Shown: piece after piece, positions 1-7,724 of the stretch
Layout of the letters: the number at the start of each line of letters is the position of its first letter
How positions within the stretch are numbered: position 1 is the stretch's first letter
Assembly (NCBI GenBank): GCA_963783445.1
Contig: CAWANP010000019.1
Coordinates: 434,001 to 498,000 of the forward strand
Length of the DNA: 64,000 bases
Reading direction: 5' to 3'
From: CAWANP01 sp963783445
GTDB lineage: Bacteria > Chloroflexota > Anaerolineae > JAAYZQ01
Translations under genes and position numbers: made by a program
The notes under the pieces: generated by a model
The model's database searches: none
Seen by the model: only the letters and a program-made list of their open reading frames with translations
What the model was told of the DNA's origin: nothing

Positions 1-1
1 A

Positions 2-649
2 GTGAAGCAGGTCCTGCAGATCGCTGACCGACTCTATATCCCTCAGAAAGAGCTGTTTGACCACGGTTGGAGTGTGACGTCGGGTGATTATGATCCGCAC
101 TTTTACTGGGGTCGTGCGAGCGGTTGGACGCTGATGGCGATGGCGGAATTGCTCGGTGTATTGCCGGAAGATTATCAGGGGCGAGACAAGATATTGCACT
201 TATATCGTTCGGTGATCCGTAGCTTGGCTGGCCTGCAAGATGGTACTGGTTTCTGGCACAATATGCTGGATAAAACCAACACTTATTTAGAAACTTCCTG
301 CACAGCAATGATTACTTTTGCCGTTGCCAAAGGCATCAATGAAGGATGGATTAACCACGTGTACGGTCCGGTTGCAGTGACAGGCTGGAACGCCATCAAA
401 ACGCGCGTGCTTGAAAATGGTGCCGTGGATGGTAGCTGTGAAGGCACCACATTCGCGCATGACAACACGTATTACTACCATCGCGGCGCAAGCATTTACT
501 CGACGCATGGTTATGGGCCGGTACTCTATGCTGGTGCAGAAATGATTCGCTTGGGGCAAAACGAAAAACTCGATGTACAAGAAGCCAGAATTAATGCCCG
601 TAACAACACCTTTCACTATCGTCTAAAAAGCGAGTGGCCAGAAGAATAA
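2..649 (+). CDS. GH105/GH88-type unsaturated glucuronyl/galacturonyl hydrolase, C-terminal part
   Basis: This is the C-terminal 215 residues of a hydrolase of the YteR/GH105 kind, which removes unsaturated uronic acid from the non-reducing end of pectin or glycosaminoglycan oligosaccharides. Recognisable motifs are FYWGRASGW near residue 34, the family's W-G-R-x-x-G-W substrate-cleft segment, and YLETSCTAM near residue 95. Family members are about 350-380 residues, so roughly 150 N-terminal residues lie left of the window. The GTG at position 2 is an internal codon, not a start. No signal peptide can be judged. It opens a run of plant-polysaccharide genes on the same strand, which supports a role in rhamnogalacturonan breakdown. 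Family assignment is fairly sure; exact substrate is not. Confidence 0.75.
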   Translation: MKQVLQIADRLYIPQKELFDHGWSVTSGDYDPHFYWGRASGWTLMAMAELLGVLPEDYQGRDKILHLYRSVIRSLAGLQDGTGFWHNMLDKTNTYLETSCTAMITFAVAKGINEGWINHVYGPVAVTGWNAIKTRVLENGAVDGSCEGTTFAHDNTYYYHRGASIYSTHGYGPVLYAGAEMIRLGQNEKLDVQEARINARNNTFHYRLKSEWPEE

Positions 650-664
650 CGGCATCTGTACTCA

Positions 665-808
665 ATGGGTAGAGTGTGTACAATGAGGTTGGCCCCATCC
701 TTTGGCAACTATCAGCACGGATATCAGCTCGTCCCAGCCAATTGGAGCATCAATACGACGCGGAAACGGGCGTTCTTTGACTTTTTAAAGGAAGTTACCG
801 CTAATTAA
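665..808 (+). pseudogene. Short ORF, possible C-terminal remnant of a lost gene
   Basis: An open frame of 47 codons continues in the same frame right after the previous stop and ends just before the next gene. From ATG 683 it would read as a compact, natural-looking C-terminus rich in aromatic and charged residues (it ends FFDFLKEVTAN). There is no convincing ribosome binding site. It may be the last strand and helix of a deleted gene or chance. I do not recognise the family. Confidence 0.25.
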
Positions 809-821
809 AGAAGGAATGGAA

Positions 822-1859
822 ATGGACAATCTTACAAACAATCAATCAGCAATAGCGCCGCGCGTAATCATCCTCACGGATTTTCCGCCTATCGACGTCA
901 TTCCCGGAAAAACATACAAACAGGGCGACCCGCCCGAAAAGTACTCCGACCCCGATGACGTCCAATCAATGATCCGTCTTCTCCTCTATGGAAATGATTT
1001 AGAATTCGAAGCGCTCGTCGCTTCAGCGGGCACCCTCGCTAATATTGCTCGAAAACGGAACATTCTGGATGTGCTGGATGTATATGAACAAGTGCAGTCG
1101 AACCTAATCAGGCATGATCCCAGGTATCCTACTGCGGACACCCTGCGTTCGGTAACATGGCAGGGGCTCGATGGGGCTTGGGGTTCACCTCACTTTGGCA
1201 GGCCGGGAATGCCGGTAAACACGCTGTTAGGTGAGGGGAAAGATACAGAAGCCTCAGAGGCCATCATCCGTGTTGTGGACAAACCCGATCCCCGTCCGGT
1301 TTGGGTTTGTGTCTGGGGTGGGCCATGTGAGGTGGCTCAAGCCATCTGGAAAGCACGACATACCCGAAAGCCCCAAGCGTTCACCCGGTTCCTGGGCAAG
1401 CTGAGAATTTACCTGATTGGAAGACAGGATAACTCGGCGGACTGGCTTCTCGATAACTTCCCCAGTCTTTTCGTCATCCTCTCGGAGAGTAATTACAAGG
1501 GAATGTTCTGGAATTCACCTGGCTCCGATTCAGCGCTATCCGACCTGGATTGGACCAACGAAAACCTTCGTCAGGGACACGGGCCATTGGGTGTAGCCTA
1601 CCCCCGGAGCGGATGGGATCACAATGCTCCAGGGGTATGGGAGGGAGACACACCTTCGTACCTGCATCTGATCAGCGCCGTACGCGGCGCGAACGATCCT
1701 GAGAAACCCGATGAAGGCGGCTGGGGCGGCAAGTTTGTCCAGCCCGATCCGGAGAAGAATCATTGGTACGACGATCCGATAGGCCCAAGAGCAGTCTATC
1801 AGTGGCGCGCCGAAGTTCAAAAAGAACTCAAACGTCGGGCCGACTGGATGCTTCCATGA
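822..1859 (+). CDS. DUF1593 / Sde182-like nucleoside-hydrolase-fold protein
   Basis: The protein of about 345 residues matches the DUF1593 (cellulose-binding Sde182, nucleoside-hydrolase-like) family. It has an ILTDFPP opening near residue 18, a DPDDVQSMIRLLLYGNDL segment that replaces the metal-binding Asp cluster of true nucleoside hydrolases, then a SAGTLAN turn. Homologues usually sit in polysaccharide loci and are often exported, but no signal peptide is visible here. ATG 822 is preferred over ATG 816 because AAGGA at 811-815 lies six bases before 822 and touches 816. Its place between uronyl hydrolase and other glycan genes suggests hydrolysis of an N- or O-glycosidic bond in a plant-derived compound; the real substrate is unknown. 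Confidence 0.7.
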   Translation: MDNLTNNQSAIAPRVIILTDFPPIDVIPGKTYKQGDPPEKYSDPDDVQSMIRLLLYGNDLEFEALVASAGTLANIARKRNILDVLDVYEQVQSNLIRHDPRYPTADTLRSVTWQGLDGAWGSPHFGRPGMPVNTLLGEGKDTEASEAIIRVVDKPDPRPVWVCVWGGPCEVAQAIWKARHTRKPQAFTRFLGKLRIYLIGRQDNSADWLLDNFPSLFVILSESNYKGMFWNSPGSDSALSDLDWTNENLRQGHGPLGVAYPRSGWDHNAPGVWEGDTPSYLHLISAVRGANDPEKPDEGGWGGKFVQPDPEKNHWYDDPIGPRAVYQWRAEVQKELKRRADWMLP

Positions 1860-2000
1860 AAAACGACTCAAAGGTCATGATACATACATTTTCGAAGTAT
1901 TAATTTGATGTGGCGGAATCAAAGAAAGTTAGCAGATATCCAGAGCTTGGTTCTTCGCTGGAGAGGCTTTGAAGACTTGAGCAAAGGCGAAAAAAACGCA

Positions 2001-3023
2001 ATGCGCATACTCATTATCGGCGGTACTGGCATCATCAGCACGGGAATTACTCGCCTGCTCATAGCGCGTGGCGACGATGTTGTTCTCTACAATCGAGGCC
2101 TGAGGCCCTCACTTTTTGAGGGCGATTACACCACTATCACCGGCGACCGCAAGGAGTTTGCGCGTTTTGAAAACCAGATGCAGGAAGCTGGCACCTTCGA
2201 TTGCGTGATCGACATGGTCTGCTATCTGCCCGCAGAGGCCGAAAGTGCCGTTCGTGCATTCAAGGGCCGCACAGGACAATACATCTTTTGTAGCACGGTA
2301 GATGTTTATACCAAACCTGCCGCCGCTTACCCCGTCACAGAAGCCGCTGAGCGGTTACCCTCGGAAAAATTCCCCTACGCCTACAATAAGGCACGCTGCG
2401 AAGAATTGCTCTTCGCCGCCCACGAGCGGGGCGATCTGGTCGTAACCAGCATCCGTCCGGGGCACACCTATGGCGAAGGCGGCAATAACCTTCTCCATGC
2501 CCTAGGGCGTGGCACTTATCACGTGGATCGCTTGATAAAGGGGCAACCCATCATTGTACATGGCAACGGTACGTCCTTCTGGCCAACCTGTCACCGAGAT
2601 GATGTGTCCGTGGCCTTTGTTGGGGCTATCGGCAATGAGAAGGCCAAGGGGCGCGGGTATCATGTGGCCGGCGAAGAATGGATGACCTGGGAGGGATATC
2701 ATCAGGGGCTGGCGGAAGCCATTGGCGCCAAAGCGCCGGACTTTGTCTTTATTCCCACCGACGTTCTGGTGCGTATGGCACCTCAGGAGGCCGCCTTGTG
2801 CGAGGTGAACTTCCACTACAATAACCTCTTCGACAACACGGCGGCGAGGGAAGACATCGGCTTTCGGGTGACAGTCCCCTGGATCGAGGGAGCGCGTCGG
2901 ACGATCAACTGGCTGGAGGAAAATGGCAAGCTTGAAAAAAGTGAAGACTTTCCCTTTTACGATCGGATCATTGAAGCGTGGCAGCAGGCGATTGGAAAGC
3001 TGGCAAATCACAAATTCGGATAA
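2001..3023 (+). CDS. NAD-dependent epimerase/dehydratase family (extended SDR)
   Basis: A Rossmann-fold protein of about 340 residues. The nucleotide-binding motif GGTGIIS starts at residue 6 from the proposed start, followed by the serine of FCSTVDVY and the catalytic Tyr-Lys pair in YAYNK, typical of extended short-chain dehydrogenases acting on sugar nucleotides or aldehydes. The open frame begins upstream at 1905, but family members start at the MRILIIGGTG segment, so ATG 2001 is chosen; the extra 32 residues look non-coding. The next gene follows after 37 bases. In this sugar-degradation block it probably oxidises or epimerises a released sugar, but specificity cannot be read from sequence. 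Confidence 0.75.
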   Translation: MRILIIGGTGIISTGITRLLIARGDDVVLYNRGLRPSLFEGDYTTITGDRKEFARFENQMQEAGTFDCVIDMVCYLPAEAESAVRAFKGRTGQYIFCSTVDVYTKPAAAYPVTEAAERLPSEKFPYAYNKARCEELLFAAHERGDLVVTSIRPGHTYGEGGNNLLHALGRGTYHVDRLIKGQPIIVHGNGTSFWPTCHRDDVSVAFVGAIGNEKAKGRGYHVAGEEWMTWEGYHQGLAEAIGAKAPDFVFIPTDVLVRMAPQEAALCEVNFHYNNLFDNTAAREDIGFRVTVPWIEGARRTINWLEENGKLEKSEDFPFYDRIIEAWQQAIGKLANHKFG

Positions 3024-3060
3024 CATACATAATACCGACTATTCTTGAAGGAGTCAGTCT

Positions 3061-4377
3061 GTGCAAATAGGAACATTCAAAAACAAATTGGGCAAGTTGC
3101 GGGTAGCAGCCAATCACCGTACCCTGGAATACGACGATGGCACGCCGTTTTTTTACCTCGGCGATACGGCCTGGGAACTGTTTCATCGCTTAAACCGCGA
3201 GGAGGCGCAGCATTATCTCAGCAATCGCGCCGCGAAGGGATTCACAGTGATCCAGGCTGTCGCCCTGGCCGAACTGGGCGGGACGGATATTCCCAACGCG
3301 TATGGCGAACTCCCGCTGATAAACCGCGACCCAACCATGCCCAATGAAGGCTATTTCCGTCATGTGGATGACATCGTGCAATACGCCGAGGAATTGGGGC
3401 TGTTCATGGGTATGCTGCCCACCTGGGGATCGAGCTGGAAACTGTACGGCGGAAATGATAACGCCATCTTTACCGTCGAGAATGCCCGTATCTATGGCCG
3501 CTTCATCGGTGAACGTTATCGGGACAACGCCATCATCTGGCTCTTGGGAGGCGATCAAAACATCGAAAGCGAGGACGAGTACGCCATCATAGAGGCGATG
3601 GCCCTCGGGGTGAAAGAAGGCGATGGGGGGGCGCACCTGATTACCTTTCATCCGCGCGGGCCGGGGCGTTCCGCCGAGGTTCTCCATCCGGCGGAGTGGC
3701 TGGATTTCAACATGTGCCAGTCGTCGCACGGGGCCCACGACCACGATGCCGGATTGTTCATTGAACACGACTACGCCCTTGAGCCACCCAAGCCAACGCT
3801 GGATGGCGAGCCGCACTATGAAACCATGCCGGTCGGCTTCTACTACAGGGACGTCTCGCGCTACGACCGTTTCGACGATTACGACGCGCGCCAGGTTGCC
3901 TATTGGGCGCTGATGGCCGGCGCGTGCGGCCATACCTATGGCCATAACTGCGTCTGGCAGATGTGGACGCCCGAGCACGAGCCAGCCCTATGGGCAAATA
4001 TCCCCTGGTATGAGTCGCTGGACACCCCCGGGGCGTTCCAGATGAGCCACATGCGGCGTTTGTTCGAATCACGGCCATTTCAGGAGCTAGTGCCTGCCCA
4101 GGACATGATTGTGGATGGTCCGACCTACGGCGGCGCCAAAATCAGGGCAGCGCGGTCAATCAATGGGACGTTTGCCTTTATCTATTCACCTAGAGGTGAG
4201 CAGTTCACCCTCGACAAACGCGTGTTCAAGGCTTTGGGAGTCGAGGAGTACTGGTTTGATCCGCGTTATGGCTGCACCTACTCTTTTCATACAGCTACTA
4301 ATGCTGCCTTTCAAACCTATGCACCGCCGACCTCGGGCCGGGGCAATGACTGGATCTTGATTATGGAAGGTGAATAG
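3061..4377 (+). CDS. DUF4038 glycoside hydrolase (apiosidase-like, GH140-related)
   Basis: A 438-residue TIM-barrel protein of the DUF4038 family, which includes apiosidases that cleave apiose-containing side chains of rhamnogalacturonan II. Visible signatures are FYLGDTAWELFHRL near residue 31, the IIWLLGGDQN segment ending near 167, and DGEPHYE at about 248-254, the likely position of an active-site acid by comparison with the family. It starts at GTG 3061 with GAAGGAG at 3047-3053 seven bases ahead. No signal peptide is present, so it would act on imported oligosaccharides. The linked sugar importer and GH78/GH105 enzymes fit pectin side-chain catabolism. The precise sugar cleaved is inferred. 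Confidence 0.75.
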   Translation: MQIGTFKNKLGKLRVAANHRTLEYDDGTPFFYLGDTAWELFHRLNREEAQHYLSNRAAKGFTVIQAVALAELGGTDIPNAYGELPLINRDPTMPNEGYFRHVDDIVQYAEELGLFMGMLPTWGSSWKLYGGNDNAIFTVENARIYGRFIGERYRDNAIIWLLGGDQNIESEDEYAIIEAMALGVKEGDGGAHLITFHPRGPGRSAEVLHPAEWLDFNMCQSSHGAHDHDAGLFIEHDYALEPPKPTLDGEPHYETMPVGFYYRDVSRYDRFDDYDARQVAYWALMAGACGHTYGHNCVWQMWTPEHEPALWANIPWYESLDTPGAFQMSHMRRLFESRPFQELVPAQDMIVDGPTYGGAKIRAARSINGTFAFIYSPRGEQFTLDKRVFKALGVEEYWFDPRYGCTYSFHTATNAAFQTYAPPTSGRGNDWILIMEGE

Positions 4378-4391
4378 GCCGGTTTTCTACT

Positions 4392-4423
4392 AACCTGATT
4401 TCATGAGTAACTGAAACCAGGTT
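4392..4423 (+). terminator. Hairpin between glycosidase and sugar-binding protein
   Basis: Two 12-base arms, AACCTGATTTCA (4392-4403) and TGAAACCAGGTT (4412-4423), pair at 11 of 12 positions around an 8-base loop. No T-run follows, so it may be a weak terminator or an mRNA processing/stability element ahead of the transporter genes. Confidence 0.45.
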
Positions 4424-4542
4424 GCAGATGGAGGTGATTATGACTTGAATTCATTGAGGAAAATCCCTGGCAAAGAGTCTGGCGGGTTATGGATGGTAGT
4501 CTGTTTGGAATACGTTGATACATACTCAAAAGGAGAAGAACA

Positions 4543-5838
4543 ATGAAGAAGCAAAGACTTTTGCTGCTGGTGTTGTTGATCGGTTTGATGGCAATTGCTG
4601 CTGCCTGTGGTGGGGAGAAAGAGCCCGGTCCCGTCACGCTAGTTTACCTGGTCGATGACGGCGAGACCTCGCAGAAAATCGCCCATACGCTCGCTGACGG
4701 CTACATGGAGTTGCATCCCAACGTGACCATTGAAATTGAGAACAAGCCGGGGGGGACAGAGGGTGATAACGTGGTCAAAACGCGCCTGGCCACCGGCGAG
4801 ATGTCCGACATCTTTAACTACAACGCCGGCTCGTTGATGCAGGCATTAAACCCGTCCGAGACGCTGGTTGACCTCACCGACGAGCCGTTCATGGCCAACG
4901 TTGACGATGCGTTCAAGCAGACCGTAGCGCAGAATGGGAAGGTCTATGGTACACCGGGTCAGACGGCGATGGGCGGCGGTATCCTCTACAACAAGAAGGT
5001 CTATGATGAGCTTGGGTTGAGCGTGCCCAAGAGCTGGGACGAGTTTGCCGCAAACAACGAGATCATCAAGGAAGCCGGTATCGCGCCGGTCATCGCCACT
5101 TATGGCGATAGCTGGACTTCCCAGTTGTTCGTGCTGGCCGATTACTACAACGTTCAAGCGGCTGAGCCGAACTTTGCCGAAGAGTATACGGCCAACAAGG
5201 CCAAGTACGCCACAACCCCGGCGGCGATGGCAGGCTTCGAATATCTGCAAGAGGGCTTCGAGAAGGGCTGGTATCAGCAGGACTTTGAGGTCGCGAAATT
5301 TGAAGAAGGGTTGAAGCTGCTCGCCGATGGCGAGGGCGCTCATTACCCCATGCTGTCCTTTGCTTTCTCAAATATCAATGCTAACTGGCCCGACAAGGTC
5401 AACGACATCGGGTTCTTTGCGCAGCCCGGCCCGTCTGCCGACAAGAACGGGGCGACCATCTGGATGCTTTTGGCCAACTACATCCCCCAAACTACCACAG
5501 GTGAAAAACTGGAAGTGGCCAAAGATTTCCTGGCGTTCACGGTCTCACCTGAAGCTGTCACCCTGCTCAACGAGAATGTCCCGCCATCAGGCCCGTATCT
5601 CATCAAGGGCGCCGAGCTCCCCGATGATGTTCTGCCCGCCGTAAACGATATCAAAGCGTACATCGATTCCGGCAACTCCGGGCCAGCGCTTGAATTCCTC
5701 TCCCCGGTGAAAGGACCGTCGCTTGAGCAAATCTGCGTGGCCGTTGGCACCGGCCAGATGACTCCCGAAGAAGGCGCAGCGGCTTACGACGAAGATGTTA
5801 AGAAGCAGGCACAGCAGTTGGGCCTGCCGGGCTGGTAG
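4543..5838 (+). CDS. Sugar ABC transporter substrate-binding lipoprotein (family 1)
   Basis: A 431-residue extracellular solute-binding protein of the carbohydrate (CUT1, MalE/MsmE-like) type. It opens with a lipoprotein signal peptide: KKQR, a hydrophobic stretch, and the lipobox IAAAC with lipidated Cys22, so the mature protein is tethered to the outer face of the membrane. A good site, AAAAGGAGAAG, precedes ATG 4543. It is followed by two permeases and together they form the importer; no ATPase is encoded nearby, so a shared MsmX-type ATPase elsewhere is expected. A strong hairpin after the stop probably sets a high binding-protein to permease ratio. The ligand is likely an oligosaccharide released from pectin or hemicellulose. 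Confidence 0.88.
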   Translation: MKKQRLLLLVLLIGLMAIAAACGGEKEPGPVTLVYLVDDGETSQKIAHTLADGYMELHPNVTIEIENKPGGTEGDNVVKTRLATGEMSDIFNYNAGSLMQALNPSETLVDLTDEPFMANVDDAFKQTVAQNGKVYGTPGQTAMGGGILYNKKVYDELGLSVPKSWDEFAANNEIIKEAGIAPVIATYGDSWTSQLFVLADYYNVQAAEPNFAEEYTANKAKYATTPAAMAGFEYLQEGFEKGWYQQDFEVAKFEEGLKLLADGEGAHYPMLSFAFSNINANWPDKVNDIGFFAQPGPSADKNGATIWMLLANYIPQTTTGEKLEVAKDFLAFTVSPEAVTLLNENVPPSGPYLIKGAELPDDVLPAVNDIKAYIDSGNSGPALEFLSPVKGPSLEQICVAVGTGQMTPEEGAAAYDEDVKKQAQQLGLPGW

Positions 5839-5868
5839 TCAGCTTGTTCTGACATCTGTGGCTTCCAT

Positions 5869-5905
5869 ATTCTGAGGGCCGGTGTAGCCCGCCGGCCCTC
5901 AGAAT
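5869..5905 (+). promoter_or_regulatory. Perfect 14-bp stem-loop between binding-protein and permease genes
   Basis: ATTCTGAGGGCCGG (5869-5882) and CCGGCCCTCAGAAT (5892-5905) pair perfectly around a 9-base loop. There is no T-tract. In sugar ABC operons such intercistronic hairpins protect the upstream mRNA and reduce read-through, giving excess binding protein over membrane subunits. Confidence 0.7.
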
Positions 5906-5943
5906 CCCGGGGCATGAACCCCACCGACGACAAGCGAGGTTCC

Positions 5944-6822
5944 ATGAGAAGCGACGCGCGTCCGCAGGCGGTCCTGCGGACGTATCCTCACTGGTTGTAT
6001 CTTCCGGCAGCGCTCGTGTTCGGCATCTTCTTCCTCGTGCCGACGGCGCTTGCGTTCTACTTTAGCCTGACCCGCTGGACGCTGTTCGACGCAACGTTCA
6101 TCGGATTCGAAAATTACGTCACCTTTCTGAACGATCCCATGCTCATGTCGGGGCTTCGCAATACGCTTATTTATGCCGTACTTACCAGTGGCCTCAAAAC
6201 CATTATCGCGCTGCCGCTGGCCATGCTGCTCACCTCGAGCATCCGCTTAAAGGGACTTTTCCGGAGTATCATCTTCTTCCCGGTGCTCGTCAGTACCGTC
6301 GCCGTCGGAATCACCTTTTCCACGCTCATGCATCCGTCCACAGGGCTTATCAACACGGCCCTCGGGTTTCTCGGTCTGCCGCAGCCGAATTGGCTGGGGA
6401 ACCCAGACCTCGCCCTCTACTCGGTGGCGCTGGTTGATGTCTGGAAGGGCGTTGGCATCGCGATGGTGATATTCATGGCGGGCATCTTGTCGATCCCGCA
6501 GGATTATTTTGATGCAGCGCGACTCGAGGGCGGAACCTGGGTAAAATTCCGTTACGTCATCGTTCCCCTGGCCCGCAACGCAACATTCACCGTCATCCTG
6601 CTGTCGTTCATTGGCGGGCTGCGGTCATTTGACCTGATTTGGACCATGACACACGGTGGGCCCGGCTTCGCCTCGGACGTGCTCACCTCGGTGATCTACA
6701 AGGAATATCAGGCGGGGTTCTATGGCCTGTCGACCGCCGGCAATGTGGTACTATTTGTTCTCGTCACGATCATCGTGTATCCACTGATGCGGTTCTTTAA
6801 CCGGATGGAGCTTGACCTTTGA
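5944..6822 (+). CDS. Sugar ABC transporter permease (MalF/UgpA type)
   Basis: A 292-residue inner-membrane subunit with about six membrane segments, starting with the hydrophobic LYLPAALVFGIFFLVP stretch. The cytoplasmic EAA loop (AARLEGGTWVKFRYVIVPLA, around residue 195) contacts the ATPase. The open frame begins at 5914, but GCGAGG upstream of ATG 5944 and poor sequence before 5914 favour 5944. The stop overlaps the next start by four bases (TTGA), so the two permeases are translationally coupled. It partners the lipoprotein at 4543. Confidence 0.87.
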   Translation: MRSDARPQAVLRTYPHWLYLPAALVFGIFFLVPTALAFYFSLTRWTLFDATFIGFENYVTFLNDPMLMSGLRNTLIYAVLTSGLKTIIALPLAMLLTSSIRLKGLFRSIIFFPVLVSTVAVGITFSTLMHPSTGLINTALGFLGLPQPNWLGNPDLALYSVALVDVWKGVGIAMVIFMAGILSIPQDYFDAARLEGGTWVKFRYVIVPLARNATFTVILLSFIGGLRSFDLIWTMTHGGPGFASDVLTSVIYKEYQAGFYGLSTAGNVVLFVLVTIIVYPLMRFFNRMELDL

Positions 6823-7655
6823 AAGCCCGGAAGTTCTTTGCCAGTGTCTGGATAGATGCGGTTGCTCTCTTTGTCATCAGCATCGTCTTTGTGGTGCCGT
6901 TCGCATTTATCTTGCTGACTGCTGCCAAGACGCGCCAGGAGGCCGCCCTCTTCAAGTTCAGTTGGCCAAGCCAGATTCAGCTGTTCGAAAACATCCGCGC
7001 CGTCATGGTTTTTGGCGACAACCGTATGCTTCTGGCGCTGTGGAACAGTACGCTCCTGACCGTAGGCTCGGTGACGCTGATCGTCCTGTTCTCTGCACTC
7101 GTCGCCTTTGTGATGCAGCGCCGTAGCGATCGGCTGGCATCGGTTGTCGGTTCGTTCATGCTCGCGGGGCTCATTATCCCTCCAGCCGTGGTGCCAACCA
7201 TCTTCCTGTTGCAGTGGCTGGGCCTCTACAAGACCCTGTTCGGGATGATTATGGTTGATGTGGCGTACACCATGCCCTTCGCGATCCTGATCTTCCGTGC
7301 CTTCATGGGCAGCATCCCCAGAGAGCTTGATGAAGCCGCAATCATCGATGGCGCATCTCCGCTGCGTGTCTTCTTTTCCATCATTCTGCCGCTGTTGCGG
7401 CCGGCCATTGTTACGGTGGTCGTCACCTCGTCTGTTACCATCTTCAACGACTTTGTCGGGCCGCTCTACTTCCTCCCCGGCTCGAAGAACGTCACTGCGC
7501 CGCTAACGTTATTCAGCTTCCTCAACCAGTTCAACTCGCAATGGAACCTGCTCTTTGCGGATGTGGTCGTCATCACTATTATCCCTTTCATTGTTTTCAT
7601 CTTCTTCCAGCGGCAGCTCGTTTCGGGGATGATGGGGGGCGCTATCAAGGGCTGA
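6819..7655 (+). CDS. Sugar ABC transporter permease (MalG/UgpE type)
   Basis: A 278-residue second membrane subunit of the CUT1 importer with about six membrane spans. The EAA motif is seen as EAAIIDGASPLRVFF, with ILPLLRPA following, near residue 175. Translation is proposed from TTG 6819, overlapping the upstream stop; a TTG start is unusual but explained by coupling. The C-terminus ends in the common GGAIKG tail. Together with the previous permease and the binding lipoprotein it would import an oligosaccharide; the following rhamnosidase and xylosidase lack signal peptides and are the probable intracellular processors. Confidence 0.87.
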   Translation: MKARKFFASVWIDAVALFVISIVFVVPFAFILLTAAKTRQEAALFKFSWPSQIQLFENIRAVMVFGDNRMLLALWNSTLLTVGSVTLIVLFSALVAFVMQRRSDRLASVVGSFMLAGLIIPPAVVPTIFLLQWLGLYKTLFGMIMVDVAYTMPFAILIFRAFMGSIPRELDEAAIIDGASPLRVFFSIILPLLRPAIVTVVVTSSVTIFNDFVGPLYFLPGSKNVTAPLTLFSFLNQFNSQWNLLFADVVVITIIPFIVFIFFQRQLVSGMMGGAIKG

Positions 7656-7724
7656 GTTCGCTGTCACCCTAACTCTTTTCACTCATTAAACATACCTTAG
7701 AACTCTCCAAAGGAAGTGTTTATT

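Noticed and set aside
2..4. GTG as the start of the GH105 protein
   Set aside because: The protein lacks its N-terminal half, so the true start lies before the window.
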